Shown piece by piece: positions 12,847-24,375 of a DNA stretch of 64,000 nucleotides; position 1 is the first letter of the stretch, and each line of letters opens with the position of its first letter. This DNA is from Laccaria trichodermophora (lineage: Eukaryota > Basidiomycota > Agaricomycetes > Agaricales > Hydnangiaceae): assembly GCA_018417955.1 (NCBI GenBank), contig JACTVC010000006.1, positions 1,612,001-1,676,000 on the forward strand, in the 5' to 3' direction. The translations under genes and the position numbers were made by a program. A model generated the notes under the pieces. The model saw only the letters and a program-made list of their open reading frames with translations. It was not told where the DNA came from and did not search any database.

Positions 12847-13511
12847 TGTTAGGGTACCAGGTACTCACTGCCCTCTCATTCTTGTCCACACAAACACTTT
12901 TCTTCTTTGTACTACCTGACTAGTCCTTATCTAGTTGTACCAACTTAATATCACTTGAGCAGTTGTATTTTGTCATATCCTACTCAATGTGTTTGAAGGT
13001 ATTCTGAACATGACTTGTATTTGTGTGCCATGTGTTTGTTTGGATCACAAGTGTTTAGGGATTCAGGTCTAACCAAACATCTATTAGTGAGTGCATGGAA
13101 GGAATATTGTAGAAAGTATATGAATGATCTAGATAATTTAATGTTGTAGTATAGTTGTATTTAGCTAAGGTGAAATACAGCAAGTGAAATTCATTCTTCA
13201 TTTTTACCCCAACAAACCAGACTGAAGTTTTAGAACAAAGTGTCTTTCTAAGAGTGATTTGATAAGGCTTTGCACTATCATCTAACTCTGATCAATCTGT
13301 TAAGGCTACACACTAATGTCTTGATCATTGATCAACCACAGTTCAATAACTGAGACTTTCTATGCTCTAAGGATTATTCCCACTCTCACAGCTTAACGAG
13401 CTTTATGTGTTTGACTCTGCTAATGAATCTTACAGGTACAAATAAAGTACAATTGTTAACTAACCTTTGTATTCACAGGAATACACCAATGCAGAGTCAT
13501 AGACTCTGACA
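12847..13511 (+). mobile_element. Gypsy-type LTR directly downstream of the NLR gene
   Basis: The stretch begins TGTTAGGGTACC and ends near CTCTGACA. It aligns along its length with the inverted LTR at 23583-24182, for example sharing ATTCACAGGAATACACCAA near the 3' end. A primer-binding-site-like TTGGTGGACACACTGG follows at 13512. Only four bases separate the NLR stop codon from the LTR, so the NLR transcript must terminate inside LTR sequence or read through it. Confidence 0.75.
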
Positions 13512-13803
13512 TTGGTGGACACACTGGGAATACTTCCTTTGACAAGTGTGAAGACTTCTCATTCAGTGTACTATACTAACATTTTGACAGTTCAAATCAG
13601 GATCAATGGATATACTTCTGAGCTGTCAGAACACATTTCCCAATTGTAACGCCCACAAATAGAGTTGATGTAGACATATTGGTATCATCAGAACACATTT
13701 TCAATCATTGCATCTACACACTTTGTCTATTACTTTCAGTAACCATCAGACCCTTTGAGGTCAGTAATGTCTATCCCTTAAATTTCAAATTCTGACTTCT
13801 CAG

Positions 13804-14480
13804 ATGTCTAGCAATACCAAGGGTGCCAAGAAGCCTAGATGCAAGACAAATAACTCCCAATCAGCTGGTATGGCAAGTGGTACAAGTAGCACACGATTTG
13901 CCTTGTTGCCTGTTCCTTGAAGCATGGTAAAGACAAAGGTGTTTCCTGAAACAGATAATCAGAACTTGACTAGATCAGAAACTGTCTTAGGTGCACCAGA
14001 CGATGAATCAGTCATCAGACCCTTCCAGGATTTTGAAGGAGGGGGGATGGCAATTTAGGGTCAGATATCAATCCAAATTGGAGAGAATTCAGAGAATTGA
14101 CCCTGCTAGGTACTCCGAATTATTCTCATTGAATTAAATCATCAACTAAGAATTCATTGAGAGCAAGCTGAGGAGGATTTAATTATGTCTGGGTATGGTG
14201 TTCCTAGTATCCCATGTTGGGGACTGACAGGGAAAGCAGATGAGTTCTGGATAGCTAATGATTTTGAAATTCTAGGAGCTTGCTATTGATGTGAGGTCAA
14301 GGATTTTTTAAACTACCTCAACACTCATCACAAATTTCCAACAGCAAGGAAGGAATCAAAGGGTAAAGTAAGGGCAACTTCACCTGTGGCATCAATGGAA
14401 TTATCAAGTGGACACTCATCTATAGGATTACCTACCCCAACAACAAGGACACCAGTATTTGCCTCAGGATAAGTGGACAG
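13804..14480 (+). pseudogene. Decayed internal region of the LTR element, possible gag
   Basis: A short ATG-initiated frame starting SSNTKGAKKPRCKTN lies at 13804-13920. It is followed by broken frames with stop codons. Its position just inside the 5' LTR fits a gag remnant, but no gag motif is identifiable and no protease or reverse transcriptase follows. Confidence 0.4.
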
Positions 14481-15472
14481 TATATCTAGGTTTCAATAGC
14501 CACCTACATTAAGCTATACTTTTTGATTGCCAGGCAACCTTGATATGTCAGTCTTTGGGCACCTGGCTGTGAGAGGTCAGGACTGGACAGCTCTCTCTAG
14601 TATATATTTCCTATTCAATGCTGCTTAACCAATCCACTCTGTCTACATCTTTTGCCTACAACTCATGGAGTTGCATCATCATCATCAGTCATTGGCCATT
14701 TTTAGTCACACTTAGTATAACCTTCCTGTAACAATGTGACAAGAACACCTCTTCTTACACCACATATTCTTTTCCTATTTTGTAGTGTGAGCATTGTATT
14801 CACAACTCAACTCAAGCTCATTAAAGAATTTCATTTAAGGAAACCAAGGTCACATCTCATACAGATTAGCTTGGGAGCTCATGTCTCCCATTGAAGCTAA
14901 CAAACCATTCTTATCTTTTACATCTTTCCTAAAGGATTTTCCTACAACCTTCTACAGCATTCTGAGAAGGCAGAGAATTCTATGCTTGTGGCTATCCAGA
15001 GCACCAGTAGATTCTCGTGTAGTTAAATCCCTTTTGCATCATTTAGATCAGACCATTACCTAAGGTCATCACACCAATGAGATCTTTCTTGTCCCCCACA
15101 GATTCCTGAGGATTTCTGCACAATCCCAGGACTGAGTATTGGCTGATGTACTAGCCAATTTTTTCAGTTCTGTGGGGGTCCATTCCTGAGGACTGGAGGA
15201 TTTTCAGACAGGACTAGTCCCAGGATTGATGCATGTGATGAGTCACATGACCCATGGACATGTGCTTGGATACATGTTTGTTGATCATAGTTTTCATATG
15301 TGATATGTCACATCACCTTTCTCTTTTAACCATCACCACCAACAATCACAACCACCCCAACCACAAGGGGCAAACTGCATTCATTGCCTGGCAAAGAGGT
15401 AATAAAAAGAAGATAAATATGTTAAATAGTCAATTCCACATTGGTGTTAAAAATGTATAAATAGAAAAGATT
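14481..15472. other. AT-rich stretch without recognisable gene
   Basis: I see no long open frame, motif or terminal repeat. Short self-similar phrases occur near 15090-15230 (CCCAGGACTG and CCCAGGATTG around ATTCCTGAGGA), suggesting the edge of another decayed repeat. Confidence 0.4.
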
Positions 15473-15954
15473 CATTGCTCATTCAATTTTGCAGCCACAA
15501 AAAGGTCATATCATGTATGTAAAATATTTATTGGTAGTTTGTAACAGCAGGAACAGCTGAGAAACAAAAGAAAATCTTGCCAGAAAAGAAAGATAAGAAA
15601 GACCCTGTTTTACCTGGGCAACAATGGTGAAGCAACTATTTAATGTCATTGAAAGGTCTTTCTTGGCACTTTAAAAAGCAATCAAGGAAATTTAATTTAA
15701 TCCTCTTAAACAAAGGAACCCTGAGAGATAATTTTAATTCTTTGTTTCTGTTCCCTGAGGCTGGAAAGATCTTTCAATGACATTAAATAGTTGCCTCATC
15801 ATTGTTGCAAAGGTAAAACAGGGTCTTTCTTTATCTTCCTTTCCTGGCAGGATTTATTTTCTTTCTCAGTCATTCCTGCACTAACAAACTACTAATAAAT
15901 ATTTGACATACACATCATCACCTTTTTGTGGCTGCAAAGTTGAGATAACAATGC
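15473..15954. mobile_element. Foldback MITE, about 480 bp
   Basis: The two halves are imperfect reverse complements: 15473-15660 pairs with about 15770-15954, starting from TTTTGCAGCCACAAAAAGG on the left and its complement on the right. It has no coding capacity. Target duplication is not clear. It abuts the ATATATTT dispersed repeat that starts at 15955. Confidence 0.75.
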
Positions 15955-16559
15955 ACTTCAGTCACCCAGTGCCAACTGACTATTAGTCATGCAAACTCTG
16001 CATAAGTTACATGACTAAATGTCATGGACCACATTTATATTATATATATATATGCGTCCTAGAAAGCCCTGAAATCTAAAATATATTCTTGAGACATGGA
16101 CCCTGAAATTTCACACAAAAATTATAATGCCTGTGTCACACCCCCAAAATATATTTTGCAAGTGAAATGCAGTAAGGATATATTTTTGCCCTGGCTTGGC
16201 CTTAGGATATATTTTATGAAACAGATGTGGTAAGGATCACTTCAGTCACCCACTGACAACTGACTATTAGTCTTGCAAACTCCATGAATACTACAGGACT
16301 AAATGTCAGGGTGTATATCTATATTGTATATATTCTGGGGCTTATATATCTCCACTTTTACCTAAATATATTTTGTGTCCAATGTCACACTAAATATATT
16401 TCTAGTGTGTCACACACCCCAAAATATATTTCCTCACTGGAATGGACTCCAAATATATTTCTTATGCCTGGACCCTGAATTGTGACTGTCACAATGTAGA
16501 AATATATTTCTTGTCTGGGATGGACTTGGGATATATTTTGCAGCTAGGGTTGACTAAGG
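15955..16559. repeat. Dispersed ATATATTT repeat, first locus
   Basis: It begins CACTTCAGTCACCCAGTGCC and contains many AAATATATTT or GATATATTTT cores separated by phrases such as TGTCACACC and GGACCCTGAAAT. A second partial copy starts near 16240. The same sequence recurs at 25093-25470. The right-hand continuation lies at 18379-18470, on the far side of element E1. Bases 16552-16559 (GACTAAGG) are the left target duplication of E1. Confidence 0.8.
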
Positions 16560-18378
16560 GAGCTCTTTACTCTCCCCCACCTATTCCTACTGGACTCCTA
16601 CTGGATTCCTGGAATCCTACCAGACTGGACTAGGACTGGGACACATTTTATGTTGGCTGATCACCATACAAATTTTGTATCCTAGTCCTAGTGGAGTCCT
16701 AGTAAATTCCTACCAGACTGAACCCAAATCACCAGGAATTGTGGAATTCTACTGGATTTTTAAGGAATGAGTCCAGTAGGAGTCCAGTACAAGGAGTCCA
16801 GTAGGAGTCCAGTAGGAATTTCCGGGGACAGGGAGCCCAGTAGGACCAGCAGTTTTTCACTGTTGTTGTTATTATATAATATATAAAAAAGCGCAACCTG
16901 ACATAATTGAACTCTCGACCTTATGGACATAGGGACAATACTATAGAGACAAGCACTTTACCAGTTACACTAGGAAGGCATTACTATAGGTCATTGTTAT
17001 ATGCTCTATATACCAACGTACTGACCTCCTTCCTAGAAAGGATGTCGGCAAATTCCGTGAGAGGGAATTTTGCCCAAACCCAACAACACTCAACAACACC
17101 ACCATCACCACCCTCTTGCTCACCCACCATGAACACGTCGCCCACCACGACCACAATGGATGACAACAACATGCAACCACGACAACAACAATGGCCATGA
17201 CAGATGACAACAACAAACAACAACAACAAACGACCACGGCACGCAACAACGACCACACTCACAGACACAACAACCACCCACAAATCACGAGTGCCCACTG
17301 ACACGACAAACAAGAAAGACAAGGGACAGCGACGACCTGCTCCCACCCGCCAACAACAACCATAACACCCACCACCACAAACAACGCCCACCACCCACAA
17401 AAACGACAACCACTGCCCACGAAAAACACCCAGTGCCCATGAACGACAGCCGCTGCCCATGCAAACAACAACCGCCGCCCACGAAAAGCATGCAGCACAC
17501 CCAAACAACATCCGCCACCCACAAAAAATGCCTAGCGCCCACAAGCGACATCCGCCGCCCACAAAAAAACACCCAGCAAACCCAAACGACGACCGCTGCC
17601 CACAAAAAACACCCACTGCCCACAAACGACATCCGCTGCCCTCGAAAAACACCCCACCTATGTGTGCAATTGACACAGCACCCACGAAACAACGACTCAG
17701 TGTATCTCTCCTCCCTGTCTCCTTCTCTCTGTTCCCCTCTCTCCCTCCCTCCCTCTCTCCTTCCCTCTCTCTCTCCCACCATCCTTCTCTCCCTCCCTCT
17801 CTTCCTCCCTCCCTCCCTCTCTTCCTCCCTCCCTTCCTCCCTTCCTCCCTCTCTTCCTCCCTCCCTCCCTCTCTTCCTCTCTCCACCTCTCTCACCCCCT
17901 CCCCCCTCCATCATTTCACTTCACTCACTTCCCCTCCTTCCATAGCTCTCTCCCTCCACCACTCCCTCCATCACTCCATCACTCCCTCCCCCTCCCTCAT
18001 TACATTAGTAAAATATCTTTCTGTATTTAGTTGTCATTTCACAATACAACATTTGTTTAAATGTGAATTTTGAATAGAAATTTGAAGTTCTGACTTGGTA
18101 ATACATTGAAGTTGATATTCCAGTGGGAATCCAGTAGGAATCCAGTAGGACTTCAATGTGTGGAGCATTTCATCTAATTTGTTTAAGTTCAGTTGGAGTC
18201 CAGTAGGAGTCCAGTAGGAGTCCAGTAGGAGTCCAGTAGGAGTCCAGTAGGAGGGGGAATGGAGAAATATGTGAAAATGCCTTTTTGGAAATTTTGTCAA
18301 AATCCGGTAGGAATCCAGTAGGAATCCTACTGGAGTCCCAGAGTCCAGTAGGAATAGGTGGGGGAGTGATAAGTATTG
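16560..18378. mobile_element. Element E1 of a GGANTCC-array family
   Basis: The element is flanked by GACTAAGG at 16552-16559 and 18379-18386, an exact 8 bp target duplication. The left end is GAGCTCTTTACTCTCCCCCAC. The right end, read inward, is CAATACTTATCACTCCCCCA followed by C. Inside both ends are 11 bp units GGAGTCCAGTA. Interior order from the left: AT-rich patch, tRNA-like sequence, degenerate minisatellite built on GCCCACGAAAAACACCCA (about 17390-17660), pyrimidine-rich tract (17700-18000), AT-rich patch, right array. Frames across the minisatellite and pyrimidine tract are open on both strands, but this follows from the low complexity and no transposase is visible. Confidence 0.8.
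16890..16982 (-). other. tRNA-like sequence in E1
   Basis: On the minus strand there is an A-box-like TAGTGTAACTGG and a B-box-like GAGTTCAATTA about 60 bases apart. An anticodon-stem-like pair CTTGT/ATAAG encloses a long loop. A run of six T follows the 3' end directly, as at an RNA polymerase III terminator. Acceptor and T stems do not pair well, so it is better read as a tRNA-derived (SINE-like) promoter or tRNA pseudogene than as a functional tRNA. Confidence 0.5.
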
Positions 18379-18577
18379 GACTAAGGATATATCTCTTCAG
18401 CCACAAGGGGTGTCTGGGGTCCTATATTTAAGAAAAACTTGGGATTTTTTTTAATATAGGGGATAGGGGATTTACCTATTATTTTGTAGGCAGAAAACCC
18501 TCATTGGGATGTTTGTTGACAGATATTTACCAATAGCTTTGACCCATGTGTAGTATATGCTTTGATGTGCATGCTAT

Positions 18578-18840
18578 TTCCTAATTGGGAAAAGAGTTAC
18601 ACTTTTTTCTGACACACCTGATGTCAGGCACAGTGCACATTGAGGTTGGGAACTGTTTCCCATGCTGTTTGGGCCAGAAGAGTTAATGGCTAGCATGGTG
18701 TTGTCATTGTTAATGACAATGTGTGCACTATTTCCTAATTGGGCCACTTCCTAATTGGGAAAAGTGTTACACTTTTTTCTGACACACCTGATGTCAGGCA
18801 CAGTGTGCATTTAGGTGGGGAATTGTTTCCCATGCTTTTT
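18578..18840. repeat. Direct duplication upstream of the hAT gene
   Basis: Two copies of roughly 95 bp (18578-18675 and 18748-18840) share the phrase CTAATTGGGAAAAG and then GACACACCTGATGTCAGGCA. The second copy runs into the hAT coding sequence, so it may be part of the promoter or 5' end of that element. Confidence 0.75.
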
Positions 18841-21544
18841 GTCTTTAAATGCATGGCAGTTGGGTGTAAGTATAGGCCACGTCGCTATCTCGATACCAAG
18901 GACAGATCATCAACTGGCAATCTCATCAAGCATGTCAAGCAATGTTGGGGTGATGAGGTGTGGAAAGCGGCGTCCGAATGCAAGGATGCAGGCGAGGCTC
19001 GCGCTGCCGTTGTGAAGCTGTTTGCGAAGAGTGGCAACATCACAGCCAGCTTCGAGAGAACTGGTAAAGGGAAGGTTATGTATATGCATCATCAGTATAC
19101 GAAAACAGAGACCAAGTATGTAAACTCACCTTTTAAGTCGAAGCAACTAACCATTATATCAGGGCCGAAATAGTGCGATGGATCACGGAAAGCGGACGTC
19201 CTTTCAAGATCGTTGAGGACTGCGGGTTTCTGAATTTGATGAAGACAGGACGGCCGGGATACTATCTCCCTGCAGCGACGACGGTATCACATGATGCGAA
19301 GCTGGTTTTTGCCCGCACACGGACAAGGATTGCAAAACTACTGAAGGTATGATTTAGTTTTGATACAAATAGCGTCAATGAAATAACAACGCACCTAGGA
19401 ACACGATGGCTGCCTGAACCTCATCACCGACTGCTGGACCTCCCCTAATCACTTGACTTACATGGCGCTACTCGTTCAATTGGAAGTAAAAGGCGTACCC
19501 ATCTGTCTCGTCCTCGACGTTGTCGAGCTTCCAAAGGTAATTAGTCAAATGGATTAAGTGAGTGGAATGTTAACAATACCTTCTGGTAGTCGCACACGGG
19601 CTTAAACATGGCGATCGCATTCCAAGAGATCCTGGAAGAATTCGGGATTGAGCACAAGGTACCAACGAGCTTTGAGATATCACTTACATGAAGACTGATC
19701 ATATTGTAGATCCTCAGCTTGACGGCGGACAACGCAACGAACAACGATACACTTAGCGAGTACCTCACCCACAAAGTGCCATCATATTCGACTGTCAATC
19801 AAACACATTGTTTCCTTCATATCCTCAATCTCGTCGCCAAGTCGCTCCTCTGGCAATTTGACATGACACCTCGAAAAGAAACGGATGGCATCGACGATGA
19901 ACTGTCACCAGAGGAAGAAGAATTGTTAGGTCTAGCCAAGGGTTTAGACGAGGAAGAACTTACTATGGAACTACGGGACGAGGCTAACGAGGACGAGGAG
20001 GCGCCGGATGACGACGATGATAACAGTTGGGTCGACGAGGTGGATGAGCTTTCCGAGGACGAGCGCAACGCACTGAAAGTGCACATTCGCCCTGTCAGCT
20101 GTGTCCTCGTAAAGGTACGACTTTTAAAACTGCACATACCTTGTTAACAATGTCGTTCCAGCTCCGTAAACTCTCCTTTGTGCTTGTGAATTCCACAACG
20201 ATCCTTCTTCCGGCTTGGAAAGCGTGCCTCATTGAGCTAGGCTATGCTGTGAGGATCATGCCTCGCGACGTTCGGACACGTTGGAATTCGACCTACGATA
20301 TGCTTCAATTTTCTTTGAAATACAAAGATGCGATAAAGATGGTTACCTCAGATTTAGCCAACGGCCTATGGAAATACGAACTGAACGATGATGAGTGGTT
20401 GATTGTGAAGGAGTTGGCGGCCACGTTGCACATAAGGTTTCGTCACAATTCGTCACAGTCACACTTTGACATTCTCCCTTTGTTCTCCCTTCACATCAAC
20501 TTCACATATCCCCTGCCACATCTCTCTCATCCCGTAGATCCTTAAGGATGGGACCGAATTTTTCTTGCGAGGATCTCCGAACTTGGCCGCCGTGATTCCC
20601 GCTATGGACCACATCGACAAGGATTTCACCACGAAAACCCAAGCCAACAGCAAAACCCACCCAGCTATTCGACACGCCCTCACACTCGCCAAGAAGACTC
20701 TGAACCGGTACTACTCATTGACAGATGAGTCCGAGGTCTATCAAATTGCAATGGGTAAGTCTCTGTCTATGTTTTAATGTACTTATCAATCTCATCTAAC
20801 TCCATGGCCATCTCAGTTCTCCATCCTCGACACAAGCTCGAATACTTCAAGCGAGCTGGCTGGCCGACCGAATGGATCGAAACCGCAGATACGCTCGTGC
20901 GTGAAGAGTTCGAGAAAACATACAAGAACCGAGCACATGATGGCGATGGCGAGGATGACGATGACGAGAATGGTTCAAGCTCTGGGGAGTCCGTCTCGGA
21001 GGATGGCAAGGTGAGTAAAACAAACAAATCAAACCATATATCACCGAGCTAACTGCATCAATATTAACCTAAGAACATGTTCGACGATCTCCCGGCTTAC
21101 AAACGCACTCCCAAATCGAAGTCTTTGGCTGATGAATATCAAATGTATCTGAGCACCCTGACTGAAGCCGTCAAACAACCTCTCCTCTGGTGGTACGAGA
21201 AACACCACTTATATCCTCGACTCCATCGTATGGCGTTGGATTACCTTTCGATCCCTGGTATGTTTGGTAAATTTAAATTCTATTTGATAACCTAAATTTG
21301 TTATTCAGCTACATCCGTCGACGTGGAACGGCTCTTTAGCCGTGGCCGTCTATTGTTGTCGCATATGCGGAGTCGTCTCTCTGCTCAAACTACCTGCGCT
21401 CTCCTTTGTCTCGGTTCTTGGAGTCTTGCAGGATTGGTGAGGGATGATGATGTTAAGGCTGTTGCTGTACTTGACGATGTCGACGTCAAGGTTGAGCTAG
21501 AAAAACTTGGTAAAGTTCTTGATAAGACATACCGTGGCTTGTAG
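18832..21544 (+). CDS. hAT-family transposase, multi-exon
   Basis: A DDE-type transposase of the hAT superfamily. Reading through about nine short GT-AG introns gives a continuous product. A BED-type zinc finger comes first (CMAVGC, then HVKQC, about 18850-18950). GRPFKIVED and LITDCWTSP (first catalytic Asp region) follow. SLTADNATNND (second Asp) is at 19710-19750, then an acidic stretch, RDVRTRWNSTYDM at 20260-20300, a region with VLHPRHKLEYF, and the C-terminal dimerisation region ATSVDVERLFSRGR (catalytic Glu) near 21305-21345. No frameshift or in-frame stop was found, which is unusual for this window. The start could be the ATG at 18832 or further upstream. The flank at 21550-21755 carries many ACCCG/CGGGT motifs typical of subterminal hAT sequence and ends near GCTGTTGCCTAG. 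I could not find the matching 5' terminus. Confidence 0.85.
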
Positions 21545-21757
21545 TAGTTGAGTAAATGTATGCCGGGTACCCCTGTTTAGTCTACTTATCAGTCTTTTCT
21601 TTTTTTTGACCTATCCCGCTCAGGATACCCGTACCCGCACTGACCCGTACTAACCCGTCATAATAAACCCGTGGCTTCGAGGGTAGGTACCCGCATGGGT
21701 GAGGGCACAGGTGAGCTTGATGGTACCCATGGGAGTACCCGTGCTGTTGCCTAGACA
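21545..21757. repeat. 3' subterminal region of the hAT element
   Basis: Repeated GGGTACC, ACCCGTAC and ACCCGC motifs lie in both orientations immediately after the transposase stop codon. A smaller hAT remnant at 41090-42349 also has GGGTAA/ACCCGG-rich ends. These probably bind the transposase. Confidence 0.6.
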
Positions 21758-21765
21758 CGAGAAAC

Positions 21766-22645
21766 GAGAACGCCGCAGGACAGCGACGACCCCCGCCTAC
21801 CCACCAACGCCCACGAAAATGACCACCCACACCTATGAACAACGACCGCCCACCCCCACGAACGGCACCCATGTCCACGAACGAAAAGCACCCACGAACA
21901 CGCCTATGCCCACCCGCCAATGCCCACGAAAGACGACCGCCCACGAAAGATGACCACCCATGCCATGAAACCCGTGTACGACAACAACAACCACCCATGT
22001 ACGAGAACGACCGCCCGTATACAACAACGACCGTGCTGATGCACAAGAACGACCGCCCATGAGAACGACCGCCCACGCACGAGAACGACTGCCCATGGAT
22101 GAGAATGAACCCCACCTGTCTCCCCTCTCCATCCCTCCCCTCCCTCTTCCTCCATCCCTCCCCCCCTCTTCCTCCATCCCTCCCCCCCTCTTCCTCCATC
22201 CCTCCCTCCCTCCCCTCCCCCTCCATCATTCCCACCTCCCTTCCCTCCCTTTCCCTCCCCCTGTCTCCCCCTCCCTCCTCCTCCCTCCTCCTCCCTTCCC
22301 CTGCCTTCCCCCTCCCACATTAGATTATTAGATACTTTTGTATATATTTGTGTATATAGTTATCAATATAATATCTATGTTCAAATGGAAGTTTGGTATG
22401 GAATTCTGAGGTGTTAAAAGGTCTGACTGACTTAACCAAAAATTGATAGAATGCATGATACTCCAGTAGGAATCCAACTGATGCATTGGATTTTTGTTTT
22501 CTAAGTTCAGTTGGAGTCCAGCAGGAGTCCAGCAGGAGTCCAATAGGTGGAAAATGCCTTTTTTGGAAGAATTGTTGAAATCCAGTGGGAATCCTACTGG
22601 AGTCCTGGAATCCAGTAGGAATAGGTGGGGGAGTGATAAGTACTG
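21766..22645. mobile_element. Element E2, right-hand part
   Basis: The right terminus, read inward, is CAGTACTTATCACTCCCCCA, nearly identical to E1. The subterminal array uses 11 bp units GGAGTCCAGCA. Proximal to it are an AT-rich patch homologous to that of E1, a pyrimidine-rich tract (22105-22320) and a degenerate minisatellite rich in GACCGCCCACGA. The left end is missing; the hAT element abuts it instead. Confidence 0.7.
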
Positions 22646-23568
22646 CAAGAAAGAGGGAAGAAAGGGGGAGGGACAAGAAAGGGGGAAAGGGGGGAGGAGG
22701 AAGGGAGGGAGGGAATGGTGGAAGGGAGAGGGGTGTAGCTGGAAACTCACCTATCGACATCTCACGTTGGTGTCGCATTGTCGTGTCCCATTTCGTTGTC
22801 CCCTCCTCATCACGTGTTCGCGTTTTCGTCGTGTGCCTGCGTTTTCGCGTGTGGGTGCTGGGGTGTGTGCATTCGTGGGCGGCGTGTGACGTGGCACCGT
22901 GGGTGTCGGTGTTGTCGTTGTCATGGGCACTGGGGTGTCATCATGGGCGGCATTGGCGTGGACGTGTTGGCGTGTTGGCGTTGTGTGGGCGGTATGTGTT
23001 TTTTGGTGGGCGGCGCGTGTTTTTTGGTGGGCGGTGCATGTTTTTTGGTGGGCACTCGTGTTTTTTGGTGGTGGTGGGGTGTTTTCGTGGGTGGGGTATG
23101 GTTTTTGTGGGTGCCAGGGCGTTTTCGTGGGCACTTGGTGGTCATCATTTGGTGACGTGGCGTGGCCGTGTTGTTGTTGAAGGGCAATGGTGGTGGTGTG
23201 GCGTTGGCGGCGGTGACGAGCATATGGTGGTGGTGGTGGTGGTGGAAGAAAAGAGTGGCCATGTTTGGTGAGCATGTTTGCCAAACAAATGATATTTGTT
23301 ATCCATTGAAAATAAACAAGGAATAATACATAACAATGGAATTCCTTGGATTCCATCTGGAATCATTCCTGGAGCCTCCTGGAATCCGATCATTTCCATT
23401 GGAATTCCTTGGAAAAAAGTGGGAATTTCCATGGAATTGGAAACCAAAATGGCTGATGCTCCAGCCAATTGCTTTCCATAGAAATTCCATGGAATTCCAT
23501 GGAATTCCGACTTTCCAGTGGGAATCTGGCAGAATCTGCAGGAACTCATGGAGGAGAGTAAAGACCTC
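22646..23568. mobile_element. Element E5, GGAATTCC-array member, left end lost
   Basis: The right terminus, read inward, is GAGGTCTTTACTCTCCTCC. Its subterminal array (23336-23535) is built on 10 bp units GGAATTCCAT rather than GGAGTCC. The interior holds a purine-rich tract directly abutting the end of E2 (22646-22735) and a GTGG-rich degenerate minisatellite (22780-23260) that mirrors the CCCAC-rich interior of E1. Orientation is opposite to E1. The CAGTAC-type left end is absent. Confidence 0.65.
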
Positions 23569-23582
23569 GCATCTCTGATATG

Positions 23583-24182
23583 TGTTTGAGCTCATGACTC
23601 AATGTTGGTGTATTCCTGTGAATACAATTGGTTAGTTTTTGTGCACTGAAGAGTCATAGTAGTTATGCATAATGTAAATACAGAGTTAGTTCTGAATGTT
23701 CCTGAAAGCATTGAGAGTCTTTGTGGTCTGTTGGTTCTGAGCATCTTTGATCAAAGTGTTAGCACATAGCTTTAATGGTTTGATCAGAGTTATTTGATAG
23801 TGCTAGACTTTATCAATTTACTCAAGTAAGATGCTTAGTTCTCTTAGAACACAAGTCAAGTTTATTTGGGTCAAAGTAAGGATGATCCTCTACTTTGTAC
23901 ATTTCACATTCTATAAATACAAGTACAAATGTTTATAGAAGATCCTAGATCTTTCAAGTACAATATTATGGAAGTATCTAGACTGTTCCTGTTCAAGTGT
24001 TTCCTTGTTCAGACATGTTTGGTCAGACTGTAATCCTAACAAGGCTTGTGATCCAAACAACATGGTGCATTAAGTCACAATTCAATGGAATACAACTAGA
24101 TAACAACTAGTCAAGTAGTACAATTGAAATGAGATAACCTTGTTGAGAGTGAAAGGACAATAGAGAGTAAGGTACCCTAACA
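23583..24182 (-). mobile_element. Gypsy-type LTR, minus orientation
   Basis: Exactly 600 bp, with TG and CA ends on both strands. Read on the minus strand it begins TGTTAGGGTACC and aligns with 12847-13511. The adjacent integrase fragment on the same strand shows that it is the 3' LTR of a truncated element. Confidence 0.8.
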
Positions 24183-24375
24183 ATATGTCTGTGTGCAGTT
24201 TCCACTGTGCCATTGGCCTGGGAGTTGTAGGGCAAGATTTTGATGTGGGTGATGCCATATGTCTTCATCAACCAATTGACTACTGCCACCACCACTGATC
24301 CATTGTCTGTCGCTATCTCCTCCACAACCCCATACCTCACCATGATGACAAACATGAAGGCACCCACCATCCTTG
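24183..24375 (-). pseudogene. Truncated Gypsy integrase
   Basis: The minus strand encodes the end of a retroviral-type integrase core with ATDNGS and the segment PYNSQANGTVETAHRHIV, the region around the second catalytic Asp and the catalytic Glu. The reading continues into the LTR. Upstream coding sequence is cut exactly where element E6 begins at 24376, so E6 or a deletion ending there removed the rest of pol. The SQANG..E pattern fits Ty3/Gypsy rather than Copia. Confidence 0.75.

Noticed and set aside
16890..16982. A functional tRNA gene
   Set aside because: Acceptor and T stems do not pair and the anticodon loop is too long; kept only as a tRNA-like sequence.
16984..17914. Minus-strand frames of 303 and 209 codons with REGGREEE-like starts
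   Set aside because: They read through a pyrimidine tract and a degenerate minisatellite inside E1; openness is explained by composition, and all copies differ in frame.
22778..23271. Frames rich in Trp, Val, Gly and Cys on the + strand and Pro, Thr, His on the minus strand
   Set aside because: GTGG/CCAC low complexity within E5; no motif and no conservation of frame with E1 or E4.
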